From: Spisula solida
Lineage: Eukaryota > Mollusca > Bivalvia > Venerida > Mactridae
Reading direction: 5' to 3'
DNA length: 64,000 nt
Assembly (NCBI GenBank): GCA_947247005.1
Contig: OX365955.1
Location: 41,023,822 to 41,087,821 of the forward strand
Shown in pieces: positions 45,011 through 56,702 of the stretch (position 1 is its first letter; each line of letters opens with the position of its first letter). The position numbers were made by a program, and so were the translations under genes. Below the pieces are notes generated by a model that saw only the letters and a program-made list of their open reading frames with translations, was not told the origin of the DNA and searched no databases.

Positions 45011-45269
45011 CAGACTCTGTACTTACTGTTACATGTATAATACTTGTCCACCATCAATATCTTACTCTTTAAAGCCTTTTTCATAGTGACAAATATCAAA
45101 TGAGTGTCTTCACCCACAAGGTTGTGTTCGAGTTTCACATTGCTTCAACAATTAATTTCAGATATATGCTGATTGCAATCAATCATATTTACTAAGAACT
45201 TTGTTTTTGTGGCGACATGTAGGGATTACTTTTGTGGAGACATATAGGGATTACTTTTGTGTGCAGCGG

Positions 45270-45665
45270 CGGTCCATTTTGATTTTCTTGAGCATAACTT
45301 ATTCAACTTAAATTCAAATGACTAAAACATTGGTATGTTTGCATGTTTTTTGCAATAAACAAAAGTGCAGAGCACAAGTACCATAACTCTTCTTTGCATC
45401 GTTTTTGACTTATTTCCCTTTGATTTATTTTATTAGAGCCATAAGGCTGAATGACTTGAAACTTGGTATGCATGTTTCTTACAAAAAATCGAAGTGCAGT
45501 GCACAAGTAACATAACTCTACCTTGTGCCATATTTTAATTATTTCCCTTTGATCGGTTTTATAAGCATTTCTTGTCACTATAAGTATAAATGCTTCTAAA
45601 ATTGGTATGCATGTTTGTTGTTGTGCACAAGAACCATAACTACCCTGCACTGTTTTTTAATGATT
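45270..45665. repeat. About 135-bp tandem repeat
   Basis: Three copies of a core with ACTTGGTATGCATGTTTCTT, GTGCAGTGCACAAGTA and TTATTTCCCTTTGAT. Confidence 0.7.
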
Positions 45666-46518
45666 TCCCTTGATATGATATATTTTTAGTGCAATATTTG
45701 TTTTAATACAACTTTGTCACCTTCAGGTAGAAACTTCAATTTCTAGGGGGGGGGGGACCAAGGGGGAAAGAGTCCAAGGTAACGCTCAAATATCATAATA
45801 AATTTTTAGGGGGGGGGAATGGACCAGGAGATAGAATGGACCGGCCAAGTTTTCCCCCGGGTATCTACTGATGCAGGAGGCATATAGTAATCGTCCTGTC
45901 GGTCTGTCTTTTGTTAGAAAATTTTACAAGTTGTAAAAACTCATATATTTTTTAAGTCCATCAAGGCATTGCTTTTAAACTTGGCATTCTTTTTCACCAT
46001 CATAAAGGCTCTACATTGTTAAAGCCATATAACATTATCCAACATTGCAACAGAATCGTGGAATTAATGGCCCTTGAACATGGCTTCCACCGGCCCATGG
46101 GTGTTCTTAAGATGTAGATAGTTATCTTATTAGTATATATATAGTATAATATAAAACAAGTTAAAAATTGTTTTATAAATTTTCTCTATTTGACTTGAAT
46201 CACACTTTTCAATAAAATGCTACACATTATACATGTTGCTTTTTATTGTTTTTGGTTGAGATTTTGTAAGACAAGTATTGCAGGTACTGGCTGGCGACCA
46301 CCAAATCTGGACGACCACCAATCCAGACAGACTCAAAAACGCTTTATAGCGGCCATTAATTTTGATCATCTATTGTCAATCAATTAGACGCTTGATTTTT
46401 GTCAACACAACGAAGTAGCAACGATAAAAGTTAAATATTTTACAAGAAATGTCGCATTTATTTTCGTCTGCACTCGCGAAACTTGTTTGCTTTACGGGGA
46501 AGTTGAAAATCGTATAAC

Positions 46519-46530
46519 TGCGCATGCGTA
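46519..46530. promoter_or_regulatory. NRF1-type motif TGCGCATGCGTA
   Basis: A near-palindromic TGCGCATGCG core with a second GCGCAG nearby, in an otherwise AT-rich stretch. NRF1 sites mark many animal TATA-less promoters. No clear gene follows: the frame at 46920-47011 (to a CAG/GTGAAA donor) has no start codon or good acceptor. Confidence 0.3.
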
Positions 46531-47280
46531 ATACTTCTGCGCAGCCCCAAAATGTAAACTAGAGTCCTTATGCTAAATATGAGGTAAGCCGATGCAATGT
46601 TTTGTTAACAGATAAACCCGGAAAATATAGCTTAGTAAAGTACGTGCAGAGTTTCAAAAACATCGTACAACGTCATTTTGTATTAAAATGCCCGCTTTGA
46701 AAAGTGAACGTTTAAAATTTTACTGCTAAATTTCAATCGATATTTTTCCAATATTCACGGGAGATAAGTCGTACAAATTTTATACAAATCGTTCATTGGT
46801 GATCTCCCTTGATTCATTATACAGTTTTATTCGATATTTAATGCCTTTTTCATAATAAAAAACGCGACAACACGTTGTCCGGATTGATGGTCCTGTTGGA
46901 CTTAAAATGAGGTGATGTAGTGACCCCTACAACGGCCCTCAAAAATGCACTTGAGCTATTTTTAGAAGTAAACAAATTAGCTCTTCAGTTCAGAGAAGAA
47001 CCTAGCTTCTTTCAGGTGAAATTTCAATGGCTTGATTTACACATTTCTCGAGTTACCGTGAAAAATATGCCAAAAGTGTCCGGATGTAGGACGCCTGCCA
47101 GTATCCATGATAAAACTTGGAAAACTACTTCACATTCAAAAGTGTAATCTATTACAACACTGCAAATATGACAGATAACCCTGACATGTGTATTTACAGA
47201 TTTATTTTCCTTGTTTGTTTACTTAATAGAAGTAAATTTTAATTGTAATTTTGTGTAAAAAAATTAAATATAAAAAACTG

Positions 47281-47500
47281 CCACCAAGTTTGAAGATGAT
47301 CAGAGGAAAACTGTTTGAACTAGAGTACAGACAAGGTCAATTTCACAGTTTTTGGCCAATTATAGGACCATGACCCAAGAAGACTTGAGCCAATTTGGCC
47401 TATAATTAAACTTGGCCTAGATATTATGCCCATACACATCATTGTCACCAAGTTTGTAGACGATCGGATGAAAACTGAATTAGAGTACAGACATAATTAT
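47281..47500. repeat. Family U repeat, two tandem pieces
   Basis: AGATGATCAGAGGAAAACTG and AGACGATCGGATGAAAACTG, each followed by AATTAGAGTACAGACA-like sequence. Confidence 0.55.
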
Positions 47501-47610
47501 TGCATGCCGCCGCCCGCCAAGGGTGTTCACATGATATGTCCCGTTTTCAACGGGCGTAGAAAAAAGTGGAGTAACTCTGTAAAAACAAATCACAGGGTTA
47601 CCCTAGTCTT
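47501..47610. repeat. Unoccupied copy of the insertion site at 48914
   Basis: GGGTGTTCACATGATATGTC and AGTAACTCTGTAAAAACAAA lie about 50 bp apart here but are separated by an 823-bp element at 48914-49736. Confidence 0.7.
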
Positions 47611-47714
47611 GTCTGCATATAATCACTGGTTCAGTGTATTGTGATATTTTAGGTTCTACTAATTTATTTCATGTACATTGTGAAACAAGTTTTTACTACT
47701 TCCAAATCACTTGA

Positions 47715-48065
47715 CACAAAGTATATGGGGGCTATATTGGAGTCATGCTTGAGGTTGGTTGGTCCGTGCAAAATTTGTCTGCGCTATTTCAATGTTACCA
47801 ATGGTTGGATTTCAACAAAATTGTATGAATGATCAGTACCTAGGCTAGTTGTGCATATTGTCCGCACACATTGGTAGGATCAATTGTGGTCCTTGAGTTA
47901 TGGCCCTGTATTATTTTACACTTTTTCGTGTTCGCTATTTCTCTCTTTTGGATTTCAACGAAACTGCATGAATGATTCAGTACCAAGTCAAGTTGTGCAT
48001 ATTGTCAGAGCACATTGGAGTAACTGTGTCAAGCAGTATATGGGGGTATTCATAACATTCAGTAA
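47715..48065. repeat. 'AGTTGTGCATATTGTC' repeat, inverted relative of 1918-2260
   Basis: Two units share AATGATCAGTACC and AGTTGTGCATATTGTC, inverse of the sequence at 1918-2163. Confidence 0.7.
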
Positions 48066-48079
48066 TATTTCTTGTTTCT

Positions 48080-48246
48080 GATGTCGTGCATCACCAAGAG
48101 GGTATGAGAAGAGAAGCCAGCTTCCTTCTATGATGAATGTCAAGCAAGGAAGCGAATTACTGATAACATTGTTATTTTGGTATGACCTGCTTGGAATCGA
48201 ACCTGGGACCTCTCGCATTAGAAGCAGATGCTAAACCTCTAGGCTT
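48080..48246 (-). mobile_element. tRNA-headed SINE (minus)
   Basis: The minus strand reads GTAAGCCTAGAGGTTTAGCA and AGGTTCGATTCC at A/B-box spacing. Directly followed on its 5' side by the GC-rich tract. Confidence 0.6.
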
Positions 48247-48264
48247 ACAAGCGATTCGGAATGG

Positions 48265-48600
48265 TACCATACCTGGTCATCAGGCCCTTGTCGCGCGGGA
48301 GAAGCTCGCCAGGTTACTGCCATGTATTCCAGCGGAACCCTTGCCCGCGAGAACTCGCTGACCTGGGGGAAGCTGGCTGGAACCCTTGTCCGCAGGACCT
48401 CCCTGGCAGGGGAGAAGCTCACCGGGTTTCTGCTTTGTATGCCAGCCAAACCCTCATCGGTGCAGAACTTTTGCTTGTGGCCCTTCCGCGCAGGGGAGAG
48501 CTTGATGGTGTGTCAGCCCCTGAACTCCGCCTGTTCCCAGCGAAATGGAGCTTTCATAGGCAGGCAGCGGGAAAAGCCAATACCCTCGGTGACAAATGGC
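48265..48600. repeat. GC-rich tract with imperfect short repeats
   Basis: Markedly GC-rich compared with its flanks. Phrases such as ACCCTTGTCCGCAGGACC, GGGAGAAGCTCGCCAGG and GGGGAGAAGCTCACCGGG recur about every 50-65 bp. Open frames on both strands are a by-product of low stop-codon density; no protein family is recognised. Confidence 0.6.
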
Positions 48601-48913
48601 ATTTTCTCCTCACATAGAAGTCCCAGATTATATTATAGGGGGTGATGTTGTTAGCATAGGGCCGAACACTTAAAGTGCATTATTGACTAGGCTATCGTGA
48701 CCTGGTCCAAAAATTAGCCAGAAAACAGCAACAGAGCACCAACAGAGGTCGGTCTCCCCTACCGAGATGGGCTATCGACGCCGGCCGGACAACCAAATTT
48801 TTTGTGAGATGGTGGGTGCCTGCTAGGGCTGCATAGATCCATAGGATATACCTATGTAACAGTAGTACCCCGCAGCCCACCTGCCAGGGGTGTTCACATA
48901 ATATGTCCCGTTT

Positions 48914-49736
48914 ACAAGAGGGCCTAAAGGGCCCTATGTTGCTCAAGTTCATGAAGGCCCCCATTAGTGACCTAAAAAATAATTTACAACATCAAAGAAT
49001 CAGATAACCAATATTGACAGAATAGACTAAAATTGTGACATCCAGTGCCAACACAAGGTTTTTCTTTGATTTGAACTAGTTTTTGACCTCGGAAACCCGG
49101 TCAATAACAAAGTTCATCTAGATTATGTTGAGATGATCATTGTGACTAAGTTTCATAAAGAGTAAGCCAAAATTGTGAACTCTAGTGACTACATAAGAGA
49201 TTTCTATGATTTGACCTAGTGACCTAGTTTTTGACCCCAGATGACTCAATATTAAACTGGACCTAGATTTTTTCAGTCTTATCATGATCATTGTGACAAA
49301 GTTTCATAAAGATTAAGTCAAAATTGTGACCTCTAGTCATAACTACATATAAATAAAGTATAATAATACACAAAGTTTTTCTATGTTTTGACCTTGTGAC
49401 CTAGTTTTTTACCTTGGATGACCCAATATCGAACTTATCTAGATTTTGTTGAGATCATCATTGTGACCAAGTTTTATAAAGATTAAGTAAAAAATTGTGA
49501 CCTCTATTGACAACACAAAGTTTTTCTATGATTTTACCTAGTGATCTAGTTTTTTTACCCTAGATGACCCAATATCAACTTTGGCCTAGATTTTGTTAAA
49601 ATGATCAATGTGACAAAGTTTCATAAAGGTTGGACTGCTAGTGTCTTCACAAGCAAATTGTTGACAGACGACGAACAGATAGACGAAGAGTGATCACAAA
49701 AACTCACTCTGTCACTTTGTGTCAGATGAGCTAAAA
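48914..49736. mobile_element. ACAAG-headed tandem-core element, with empty-site evidence
   Basis: Begins ACAAGAGGGCCTAAAGGGCC, has about four cores of about 150 bp (TTTGACCTAGTGACCTAGTT; ATCATTGTGACAAAGTTTCA), ends TGTCAGATGAGCTAAAA. The flanks match an uninterrupted copy at 47501-47610. Confidence 0.85.
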
Positions 49737-50540
49737 TGGGCAGTAACTCTGTAAAAACAAATCACAGTTCAATCGAGACGGACACTGTACAACCTCATAA
49801 CAACATTTATGTCCATTTAATACTCTGATCTTTATTCTACACAACAATAAAATACATCAGCAGAGATAACAATAATACATCTTCTACATCACACTGACAC
49901 ACATCAGACATCTCACAGAAAACATGTACAAATGCATATTCCAAGTTAAAATATACATTTTAATGTCATTTACCATATAAATAATTTTGTAGTTTGTCAA
50001 ATATTCTGAAGTTGATTTATGAACCGGTTATCTCAAACATATTTATAAAGTTTGATGACTGCAGCTCAAATACACAGCGTATAAACCTAATCACTGTATC
50101 ATTTTTTTGTAAGGCTATATAAATCAACTTGTATGACTTATTGCGAGCAAAAGCACCTGTAACTTCCCATCACAGTATGACTTACTGGGATACTACAATC
50201 CAATGTGTATGACTTCTTGCGATAACAGGAAGTTGATTGTTTATACACAGAAATATGTATTAAGTTAGGAGCAACAAAAAGCAAAATTTCATCATTTGAG
50301 GGCCATAACTCTGCTAATACTGGTCAAATCAGAATAAAAGTATACAACACATTCTGACTAATATACCTAATAGTACGAAGTTTAATGACTGTAGCACAAT
50401 AACATAAGTGTCCAGACACTACATTTTGGGATGAACAGACAGACAGACAGACTAATCTATATTCCCCAAAAACTTACCTTGCTCTTGGCATAAAAATGGG
50501 TGGGAAGAATATTTAACTTTAGGCTAGGTACACAACAGTA

Positions 50541-50945
50541 ACAAGATTATTGTAAATAATGTATGCCTCACGGCAGCAATAGTAAGTTATGTAAAGGTCA
50601 TAGTGACCCTGACCTCAAAATAAATTAGGGTCATCTCTAGATAATGACAAACTTTCCTATGAAGTTTAATGATCCTGGGGCCAACCATTCTGAGTTATTG
50701 ATCGGAAACCATTTTAGTCAATTCATTCTTTAAAGGTCATAACGACCTTGACCTTTGACCTCAAAATCAATAGGGGTTATCTACTGTAGCTGACCAACCT
50801 CCATGAGAAGGTTGAACCTAGGGCCAAACATTCTCAAGCTATTTAACAGAAACGCTTTGCTTAATCAACCTACAGACAGACACACAAACTGACTGACACT
50901 GCAAAGCAATGCACCCCCTCATCAAAGATTGGGGGAAAAAAATGG
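50541..50945. repeat. GGTCACAGTGACC repeat family, copy
   Basis: ACAAGATTATTGTAAATAAT start, GACCTTGACCTTTGACCTC inside, TGCAAAGCAATGCACCCCC near the end. Confidence 0.7.
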
Positions 50946-51964
50946 TCTTGGTGGCATTAAGGCAAAGGGTAGGAATGATGAGCTAGGAATTGATTGAAGA
51001 TAGCCGTGTGAAGTTGGCTTGACATATAGCACGGACAATTTGACCTGATCCTGACCTTTATGCATAAATATATTACAAGGTTCCTGCGTTGAATATATAA
51101 AATTCGGCAAGCAAATAGTGAAAAATTATTTATGTTGATATTACAACTAGTGTCTTCGGGATACTCCCTGCTTATAAAAACACAGCCGGAATTATAATTA
51201 TACACAATATATCAGCTGTTAAATTATATTCTTATGGATCGAAGTTCAAGAGTTGTGTCAAATACTCCGGACTATACAACATTCCAAACATCGAAATTCA
51301 TTCTTCACAATGACATTAAAATAATCGAATGTTGTTCTCAACATCAAAGGAGTATGACATTCCAATGATCTTAAAAAATGACTGCTGCATGATATACAAC
51401 ATTTGAATAACATTAACAATTGTTTGATTTGTCTTGTAGAGTCTGTCAGTAGTAGGTGGTGTACATTTTCCGACATCTTATGCCAAATGTAGATTCTGCT
51501 GGTAGCCACTGGAGAGATGGTGGGTCCTGTTTAAACCATTCGTTACATGCAGCTTTAATAGTGTCTCATTCTTTATATTGGCAGGAATAATCACAAATCA
51601 CAAATCTGCTTTGGCAACCACACCTACCGTTCTACCTAAGAATAAAATGAAGAGTATTAAATGTAAATTCTAAAGATATATCAATACACACATGTATGGT
51701 TTCATTTTTCAACAGATCAGACAGTACCTGAAAACTTGTATAGCAAAGTAATAAAATGAATCTACACACATGAGCAGATTTGGGATAAAAAAGAACAAAA
51801 CAGCCGAACAAATGAAACATAGCCAATTAGTCATTCAACCCTTTACTCTATATATTTTTTTATACATCTAACCACCTATTCTCTTCAAAATATTAACTGG
51901 ATTTTCAGAAACACAAAATTATTAGTAGAATCAATACCTAATCGTTATTTTCAAATGATCCCCC

Positions 51965-52160
51965 ATAGAAAATCCATCTAGAATTCCAGTGGAATAATTG
52001 CATTTAAGTGGTATTCATTGGAATTAGAGTGATATTGTTTTGTCCAGTGGACATCACTAGAATTCCACTGGAATCATTATTTCACCGGAAAAATTATTCC
52101 ACCATAAACGTTCTTCCGCCAGAATCAGTATTCCACTGGAATCATTATTGCACAGGACCA
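51965..52160. repeat. Cluster of ATTCCACTGGAAT palindromes
   Basis: ATTCCACTGGAATCATTAT occurs twice (52064 and 52130 areas) with several degenerate copies between. Confidence 0.6.
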
Positions 52161-52349
52161 CTGGTATTTCCAATTTCAGTGAAATTCACTGATATTTAAG
52201 GTTTAGTTTATTAGCTCCCTTTATTTAAAATTATACATATTTAATAAATATTCCAAAATACTCTTTAAATAGCTTTTATGGATATCAGCAGAATTTTCTC
52301 CGGAATGCCGGTGGAATGGGGTAATGAATCTATTATTAAGATAAAAATA

Positions 52350-54402
52350 TTTCAGAAGAAAAGCACCAACCTCGTAAAGAAATAAGCTTGAATAGCTCAG
52401 GCGATATCATGTAAAAGCGCTGCCATGATGGCAGATATCTCTGCTGAAGTTGTAGATCTGATCTCGGCTGATATCAACTCTCAATCAATAACCTGAAAAA
52501 TGTTCAAACGCATTTTATTAATTTACTGGTACATGTAGTAATTGATATCAAGTCATGTTCTTACACCAATATCCAGAAAATATGTATATGAATAGAATAT
52601 ATTTAATAAAATTAAATTTCAGATCTACCTTTTTGTTGATTTTAGTGCAAGATTTTGACAGAATTATCTCAGAAATGAATACATTGTAATGTGATCAATA
52701 TCTCCAAAGAATACACAAGTAGTGTAACCAAAAAAAGCCATAGTGATTAAACACAGTCATTTAAATCTTGAGGTGACAGTTATGATGTCATTTTCTTTAA
52801 TCTAAAATAATATTAGCTTCTAAAAGGATAATTTCTCAACATATTATTAAAACTTGAAGTTACATGTAGTTAGATCATCTACCTGGATTTTTATCTATGT
52901 TCACGGCTATAACATATTCTTTGGTGCGGTATGTTCTCTGTTAGATCTACAGTACTCTTGCTATATGTAGCATAATATATTCTTCTATTTTCTATAGAAA
53001 TGTGACCCAATGTATTCAGAATGCTATTTGACATTTTAAAATCTTTTATCCCTCAGCAGAATGCAGCATTGTCCTCTATGTTGTTAACTTGTACTCCAAG
53101 TTCCAGGATTTAATCATGAGTGCTTTGATGAATGTTTGATTTTGATGGCATTAAAGTGTCCTGGTACAGTTCTTCCTTTCATGGCATCAGACTGACTCTG
53201 GATAGGCTAGCAGATGTCTTCTGTGACTGAATGCCGAGACCTGTAAAGTATACAAACATAACAAATCTCTTAAGTAAAACTTGCCTATAAGGACCACTCT
53301 TTGTAGAGGCTTTACATGTGTGTTTTAATAGGAGGTCCTTCTTAAAAGGGCATTTTAACTGCAAACCAAAGGTCTGATGAGAGATTGAGGTCATGTTCGG
53401 TTCTGTAATCATGGACTTTTTGCCAGTGGTCTTTAACACATATTAACCTTTTAGTACGGAGATCATATGATACTATCATCTATGGTTCATTGTTTGTGAA
53501 GTAGTGATGACATAGCCAAATAATTACTCTATTAATATAGTCTAAATATTGACCAAGACCTGTAACAAGTTGAGCATGTCCTTAATAGTCAGACTGAAAT
53601 TATCATGATACCCACAAGGTACAAATATCGAGTATCAATTCAAGATTTTTGGCTTTGTATTGCCTGATTTGCATTTATGAGTCAGTGATTTAAACATGAC
53701 GTCAGTTTCGTCGAAAAGCTCAATCCTCATAAAAAGTGGTGCTCTTTTTTATTACTAAAAATATCCTGATAATCCATATTGAAACATGGAATCGAAAGGG
53801 ACATTCCTGGTCTACATTTGTGCACAAGGAACAATTTTTTCGTTCCCTCGATCATGAAAAAAAACATCGCTAAAACTCCTAGTGTGGGGGTCAAAAGACG
53901 ATATAAAATCAAACAAAAAGCAAGTAAATCGGCAATAAAACACCTATTTCTTATTCGTATTTCCCTTTTTTTTTGCTATATGCCTTGAAGAATTATCAGA
54001 CAATCATTCTGCTTGCTCGTTGATAATGATTTCAGCATCGATATAAATAATCAGAAGATTTTTAAACGTTTCCCGCTCTGTTATTGTCGATCCTTAATTG
54101 AAGGATTGGGGCCGTGGTTTCTGACTGGTGCTTAAATCAGCCATAAATCAGCCATTAAAACCTTCTCTGACTTGCATTTCAACTTTTTCTTTTGTAATTA
54201 GCTACAACAATTATCACGTCGTAATTTATGCACAATTATTCGCTCTATTTATCAATATCCAGAAAAAATTAAACGCTTACCGCTTTATTACTCCAATGTT
54301 ACCATTGTGCGTCGTCTGTTACACTTCTACTAGCGTCCGGCTGCGGCGCTCTACAAACAGCGAGTCAGGGTACCAGAACACCGGAACTTAATTAGCCCAT
54401 AC
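52350..54402. other. Intergenic, no confident feature
   Basis: Possible minus-strand acceptors at about 53239 (CTTTACAG) and 52490 (TTTTTCAG) exist, but the sequence after them has frequent stops. It could hold exons of a non-coding transcript from the 54.4-kb block; nothing is proven. Confidence 0.25.
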
Positions 54403-54520
54403 CTGTCTCTACTGTAGACGAAGTATGACGTAGTCGGAAAATGAGACACGTGGTACCAGTCAAATCTGGCGACGTCAGGAAGCGATAAATGCCGAACGGA
54501 CCGTTCCGATTGACTTCCGG
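54403..54520 (-). promoter_or_regulatory. Promoter-like block: CRE, E-box, ETS motifs and 5' splice site
   Basis: TGACGTA (54426), E-box CACGTG (54447-54452), GACGTCA (54471) and ACTTCCGG (54513-54520) cluster within 100 bp. On the minus strand GAGACAG precedes GTATGG at 54402, a plausible first-exon donor. The block is homologous to 39398-39505. Confidence 0.4.
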
Positions 54521-54840
54521 TGGGAAATACTAATTGACAGTATAATCCGTCCCCAGTCCGTTATAATTAAGGAAACAGCAGTGGTCCACAAGGATAACAA
54601 TTTACACCAACACAAAACTACGCTCACATTTATAAATTAAAATTGGTCTTATAAACAATAGATATTACCCTTTAATAGAGTTTATCTGAAAGAAATCTAA
54701 GATGGAAAAAGCAAAGACCTAAATAGTATATACATTTATATTTAGGTCTTTGGAAAAAGCAAGCATTTGAATCAAGCCCATGTACTGATGTAGTATCATT
54801 GGTAAAGATTAAAAAAAATAATAGTTTATACATTTTATCA

Positions 54841-55719
54841 TACCCCAATCACACGACTCTCGAATCAGCCGGAATGGGCCCGAATGAGTCGGAATGAAGA
54901 AAGAATAAACATTCGAAACACATTCCGAATGATAACTCGAATTGACCAAAATTATTACAGCTTTGACAAAATGCCGTAGGAATACTTCAAATACCATTCA
55001 AATACAATTCTTATATACTTCGAGTATAACTCGAATACACTTCGAGTCCACCTGGAATGATAGCGGATATCGTGCACGCATATGTTTTCAAAATACGGTA
55101 AACACAAGCATCGGACCGTTTTGCACGGGATTAAGCACGGGTTGTGCACGGGTAGTGTGTTTAATATTAGTACCTATAATGGCTTTAAGTATGTTTCGAA
55201 TATAGCCAGAATGCCGTAAGAATATTTAAAATGTAATCAGAATGTCGGAAGAATACACTTCGGTAGCCGTTCGATATTCCACCCGACTTCGAATGTATCT
55301 CGAAAGTTTTGAACATGCGCAAAACATTCGAAGTGGACACAGGAATGGGCCGGAATATATCGAATGCACTACGAATTGACTCAGCATGCAGACAGAATGT
55401 TTCGAATGCATTTCGATCATGAAGGAATACACATCGAATTGCTATTCCTACGGCATTCCGGCTCATTCCGACGCCGTGTGATCTGGACAGTATCAATAAA
55501 TACAGAGAGTTTTGAATAACAGTTTATTCATATTTATTTTAATATGTATTTTATTTCAAACGAAATAGGTTTAGAGCATGTTAAAACATTCAAACTGGCC
55601 CGAACATATGGAATGTACTCGGAATGCAGTCGGAATACATTTCGAACATACAAGAATGTACCACGAATTGCTATTCCTACGGCATTCCGGCTCATTCCGA
55701 CTCTCGTGTGATTGGGGTA
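54841..55719. mobile_element. 879-bp TIR element, TTCGAA/GGAATG-rich
   Basis: The ends TACCCCAATCACACGA and its inverse lie between TCA and TCA. A 3-bp duplication fits PIF/Harbinger-like elements. An internal near-copy of the right end occurs at about 55436-55489. Confidence 0.8.
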
Positions 55720-56438
55720 TCACGGATATACACTAGTATTCTTTGATTTTATGTGATCTTAGAAATGTGTATTTGTACTAAAGTAGTCAGATTTTCATGG
55801 TATAAAAAAAATTGGCATTCGATATCTTCATAAAGTATACTACATTCATAGACAACATTGTTAGAACTAAATCCATGCAAAATCCCATAGAAATTGATCA
55901 ACTGGTTAAAAAGTTATACCATGAAATCAAAGATGTTTGTTTAGATCTTTGATGAAATGTATATCACTGTGTCCAGTAAATCTCTGAGGTGCATTCAATA
56001 GAAACGACAATGCAACAAGAAAAAAAGAAGTGATTTCACGCCCTATGTGTTTATTTTCTTATTTATGGACGGATTTTTACAATATTTTGAAATTTTAAAA
56101 TATTGGTATCAAATTAATGACCAAGCTCTCTAGTTTCTGATTCTCTAAATATACTTAGCGTCAAAATTTTTGAATTGCTGGATTGAAATAACGTTTCTCT
56201 TCCACGTATCCATGAGAGTATTGTTAGTGATTTTTTTAAACTAGTGCCGTCCTTTTGGTCACACTTGAATGATCACACGTTCGAAAAGGGTAATTCGTCT
56301 ATTCATGCACGTGCAAATCGAGTATTTAATTTTTCACTCAATTTTCACTTTACACGTGCTTCAAACATGCCTGTGATAAAAAGTACACAATAAGATTTTT
56401 AATTAAGCAAGACATGTACGCTTAAAAAGATTATCAAA

Positions 56439-56702
56439 ATGGGTAATGGTGAACATAATCGTGTATATGAGATACTAAAGGCTGGTGTTTCACTAAGGCT
56501 GCTTTCTGTCGCATTAAACTGTCATGTCTTTTTCATTAATAGACTATGGTATCATATCAAACAGACAGATCGTGTATATGACATACCACGTGATGCCAGG
56601 TCAAGGGTCAATACAGCTTATATAGACAGGCATTCTGCTAAAACTGTAGCAGTATATTCTATCACATTGCTGTGGCTTAGCCGTAGTCAATCAAACTTTT
56701 AA
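56439..56702 (+). pseudogene. Tc1-like transposase N-terminal fragment
   Basis: The 87-codon frame reads AGVSLRLLSVALNCHVFFIN, then IKQTDRVYDIPRDARSRVNT and YIDRHS. It follows the Tc1 DNA-binding pattern: AG-S-R-IA--L-C----I-RL, Y--TG-V-D-PR-GRPR-T, ED--I. The glycines of the GRPR linker are lost and there is no catalytic domain downstream, so it is a relic. Confidence 0.75.

Noticed and set aside
45303..45650. 115-codon minus-strand open frame
   Set aside because: Falls on the approximately 135-bp tandem repeat; the repeated peptide KRCKEELWYLCSAL mirrors the DNA period.
48261..48617. Overlapping plus and minus open frames in the GC-rich tract
   Set aside because: Expected where stop codons are rare; no recognisable domain and no splice sites or start context.
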